Made by a program: the position numbers and the translations under genes. A stretch of DNA of 64,000 bases from assembly GCF_964340395.1 (NCBI RefSeq), contig NC_135567.1, forward strand, positions 8,594,158 to 8,658,157, given 5' to 3'. Positions 60,461-64,000 of this stretch are shown in pieces (positions within the stretch are counted from its first letter, which is position 1; every line of letters begins with the position of its first letter). The notes below the pieces were generated by a model. It was not told where the DNA came from. It searched no databases and saw only the letters and a list, made by a program, of their open reading frames with translations. This DNA comes from Glandiceps talaboti (lineage: Eukaryota; Hemichordata; Enteropneusta; Spengelidae).

Positions 60461-63400
60461 GTCAGTGTACCATACTCCATGGTATTGAGTCAGTGTACCA
60501 TGCTGCATGGTATTGAGTCAGTGTACCATGCTGCATGGTATTGAGTCAGTGTACATTACTCCATGGTATAGAGTCAGTGTAACATGCTCCATGGTATTGG
60601 GTCAGTGTACCATGCTGCATGGTATTGAGTCAGTGTACCATGCTGCATGGTATTAAGTCAGTGTACCATGCTGCATGGTATTAAGTCAGTGTAACATGCT
60701 CCATGGTATAGAGTCAGTGTACCATGCTGCATGGTATTGGGTCAGTGTACCATGCTCCATGGTATTGAGTCAGTGTACCATGCTGCATGGTATTGAGTCA
60801 GTGTACCATGCTGCACGGTATTGAGTCAGTGTAACATGCTGCATGGTATTGAGTCAGTGTACTATGCTGCATGGTATTAAGTCAGTGTAACATGCTCCAT
60901 GGTATTGAGTCAGTGTACCATGCTGCATGGTATTAAGTCAGTGTACCATGCTGCATGGTATTGAGTCAGTGTACCATGCTGCATGGTATTGAGTCAGTGT
61001 ACCATACTCCATGGTATTGAGTCAGTGTACCATGCTGCATGGTATAGAGTCAGTGTACCATGCTGCATGGTATTAAGTCAGTGTACCATACTCCATGGTA
61101 TTGAGTCAGTGTACCATGCTGCATGGTATTAAGTCAGTGTACCATGCTCCATGGTATAGAGTCAGTGTACCATGCTCCATGGTATTGAGTCAGTGTACCA
61201 TGCTGCATGGTATTGAGTCAGTGTACCATGCTGCATGGTATTGAGTCAGTGTACCATGCTGCATGGTATTGAGTCAGTGTACCATGCTGCATGGTATTGA
61301 GTCAGTGTAACATGCTGCATGGTATTGAGTCAGTGTACCATACTCCATGGTATTGAGTCAGTGTACCATGCTGCATGGTATTGAGTCAGTGTACCATGCT
61401 CCATGGTATTAAGTCAGTGTACCATACTCCATGGTATTGAGTCAGTGTACCATGCTGCATGGTATTGAGTCAGTGTACCATGCTGCATGGTATTGAGTCA
61501 GTGTACCATGCTGCATGGTATTGAGTCAGTGTACCATGCTGCATGGTATAGAGTCAGTGTACTATGCTCCATCGTATTGAGTCAGTGTACCATACTCCAT
61601 GGTATTGAGTCAGTGTAACATGCTGCATGGTATTGAGTCAGTGTACCATGCTGCATGGTATTAAGTCAGTGTACCATGCTCCATGGTATAGAGTCAGTGT
61701 ACCATGCTCCATGGTATTGAGTCAGTGTACCATGCTGCATGGTATTGAGTCAGTGTACCATGCTGCATGGTATTGAGTCAGTGTACCATGCTGCATGGTA
61801 TTGAGTCAGTGTACCATGCTGCATGGTATTGAGTCAGTGTAACATACTCCATGGTATTGAGTCAGTGTAACATGCTGCATGGTATTGAGTCAGTGTACCA
61901 TGCTGCATGGTATTGAGTCAGTGTACCATGCTGCATGGTATTGAGTCAGTGTACCATGCTCCATGGTATTGAGTCAGTGTACCATGCTGCATGGTATTGA
62001 GTCAGTGTACCATGCTGCATGGTATTGAGTCAGTGTACCATGCTGCATGGTATTGAGTCAGTGTACCATGCTGCATGGTATTGAGTCAGTGTAACATGCT
62101 GCATGGTATTGAGTCAGTGTACCATACTCCATGGTATTGAGTCAGTGTACCATGCTGCATGGTATTGAGTCAGTGTACCATGCTCCATGGTATTAAGTCA
62201 GTGTACCATACTCCATGGTATTGAGTCAGTGTACCATGCTGCATGGTATTGAGTCAGTGTACCATGCTGCATGGTATTGAGTCAGTGTACCATGCTGCAT
62301 GGTATTGAGTCAGTGTACCATGCTGCATGGTATAGAGTCAGTGTACTATGCTCCATCGTATTGAGTCAGTGTACCATACTCCATGGTATTGAGTCAGTGT
62401 AACATGCTGCATGGTATTGAGTCAGTGTACCATGCTGCATGGTATTGAGTCAGTGTACCATGCTGCATGGTATTGAGTCAGTGTACCATGCTGCACGGTA
62501 TTGAGTCAGTGTACCATGCTGCATCGTATTGAGTCAGTGTACCATACTCCATGGTATTGAGTCAGTGTACCATGCTGCATGGTATTGAGTCTGTGTACCA
62601 TGCTGCATGGTATTGAGTCAGTGTACCATGCTGCACGGTATTGAGTCAGTGTACCATGCTGCATCGTATTGAGTCAGTGTACCATACTCCATGGTATTGA
62701 GTCAGTGTACCATGCTGCATGGTATTGAGTCAGTGTACCATGCTGCATGGTATTGAGTCAGTGTACCATACTCCATGGTATTGAGTCAGTGTACCATACT
62801 GCATGGTATTGAGTCAGTGTACCATGCTGCATGGTATTGAGTCAGTGTACCATACTCCATGGTATTGAGTCAGTGTACCATGCTGCATGGTATTGAGTCA
62901 GTGTACCATACTCCATGGTATTGAGTCAGTGTACCATACTCCATGGTATTGAGTCAGTGTACCATACTCCATGGTATTGAGTCAGTGTACCATACTCCAT
63001 GGTATTGAGTCAGTGTACCATGCTGCATGGTATTGAGTCAGTGTACCATGCTGCATGGTATTGAGTCAGTGTACCATGCTCCATGGTATTGAGTCAGTGT
63101 ACTATACTCCATGGTATTGAGTCAGTGTACCATACTCCATGGTATTGAGTCAGTGTACCATACTGCATGGTATTGAGTCAGTGTACCATACTGCATGGTA
63201 TTGAGTCAGTGTACCATGCTCCATGGTATTGAGTCAGTGTACCATACTGCATGGTATTGAGTCAGTGTACCATACTGCATGGTATTGAGTCAGTGTACCA
63301 TACTCCATGGTATTGAGTCAGTGTAACATGCTGCATGGTATTGAGTCAGTGTACCATGCTGCATGGTATTGAGTCAGTGTACCATGCTGCATGGTATTGA

Positions 63401-64000
63401 GTCAGTGTAACATGCTGCACGGTATTGAGTCAGTGTACCATGCTGCATGGTATTGAGTCAGTGTACCATGCTGCATGGTATTAAGTCAGTGTACCATACT
63501 GCATGGTATTAAGTCAGTGTACCATACTCCATGGTATTGAGTCAGTGTACCATACTGCATGGTATTGAGTCAGTGTACCATACTGCATGGTATTGAGTCA
63601 GTGTACCATGCTGCATGGTATTAAGTCAGTGTACTATGCTGCATGGTATTGAGTCAGTGTACCATACTGCATGGTATTGAGTCAGTGTACCATACTGCAT
63701 GGTATTGAGTCAGTGTACCATACTGCATGGTATTGAGTCAGTGTACCATACTCCATGGTATTAAGTCAGTGTACCATACTCCATGGTATTAAGTCAGTGT
63801 ACTATGCTGCATGGTATTGAGTCAGTGTACCATGCTCCATGGTATTGAGTCAGTGTACCATGCTGCATGGTATTGAGTCAGTGTACCATGCTCCATGGTA
63901 TTGAGTCAGTGTACCATGCTGCATGGTATTGAGTCAGTGTACCATACTCCATGGTATTGAGTCAGTGTACCATACTCCATGGTATTGAGTCAGTGTACCA
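60461..64000. repeat. Second block of the duplication, with an internal 784-bp expansion
   Basis: Copy of 54721-57616 or vice versa. Inside it, a segment marked by the rare TACTATGCTCCATCGTATT units at about 61559 and 62343 is itself duplicated at an offset of 784 bp (28 units of 28 bp). The first copy has only one such unit, at 55875. The duplication continues to the end of the window. Confidence 0.85.

Larger units (their letters stand above)
54158..64000. repeat. 28-bp minisatellite array (right edge truncated)
   Basis: About 351 head-to-tail units of 28 bp, read as GTATTGAGTCAGTGTACC followed by ATGCTGCATG. Main variants are TTGAGTCA/TTAAGTCA/TTGGGTCA/TAGAGTCA, CATGCTGC/CATGCTCC/CATACTCC/CATACTGC, and TGTACC/TGTAAC/TGTACT. 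Phase is kept almost perfectly across nearly 10 kb; larger offsets between duplicated blocks are exact multiples of 28. Most units contain TGAGTCA, the AP-1/TRE consensus, and an imperfect hairpin TACCATG-CTG-CATGGTA. Since 28 is not divisible by three and TGA/TAA recur, no long frame stays open. The array continues past the window. Confidence 0.98.

Noticed and set aside
1-64000. CRISPR array
   Set aside because: Repeats are directly adjacent with no unique spacers, no cas genes are present, and the DNA has eukaryotic features.

Overview
This window is eukaryotic, non-coding-dominated DNA, most likely from an invertebrate animal. The basis is the absence of any operon-like coding, a 5'-truncated CR1/L2-type LINE tail, a decayed NHL-repeat (TRIM-NHL-like) beta-propeller sequence, splice-site-like signals and very large minisatellite arrays. 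A marine deuterostome (lancelet, hemichordate, echinoderm) or a mollusc would fit, but the sequence alone does not fix the species. No intact protein-coding gene was recognised. Most long open frames lie inside tandem repeats whose period keeps a frame open.

Layout. (1) 1-6202: a 68/63-bp minisatellite that runs off the left edge. (2) 6203-6803: AT-rich unique spacer. (3) 6804-39070: a 32-kb array of a 27-bp unit (about 1,195 units) organised as a mosaic of multi-kilobase higher-order blocks, with decayed units continuing to about 40.17 kb. A double inverted-repeat element sits inside the decayed tail at 39519-39869. (4) 40.2-41.93 kb: unique. (5) 41934-43650: a 79/77-bp minisatellite. (6) 43.65-50.9 kb: unique DNA with a 1.26-kb inverted repeat (44577-45834), a small foldback (48259-48421), two diverged copies of an exon-like segment exactly 2,000 bp apart, each ending in the same minus-strand splice-donor-like site, a CpG/E2F-rich promoter-like stretch near 49.2 kb, and a minus-strand acceptor followed by a start codon at 46.3 kb. 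(7) 50919-51281: a 29-bp minisatellite ending in a C14 run. (8) 51.8-52.94 kb: an NHL-repeat pseudogene with a LINE fragment inserted at its start, flanked by an 8-bp target-site duplication. (9) 53669-53812: another foldback. (10) 54158-64000: a 28-bp minisatellite that runs off the right edge; most units carry a perfect AP-1 consensus and an imperfect hairpin.

About 50 of the 64 kb is tandem repeat, made of five unrelated families. No working gene system is visible. The most informative signals are the block structure of the arrays (unequal exchange or segmental amplification), the regulatory-like motifs locked into each unit, the family of inverted repeats in the unique DNA, and a possible minus-strand gene with duplicated alternative first exons.
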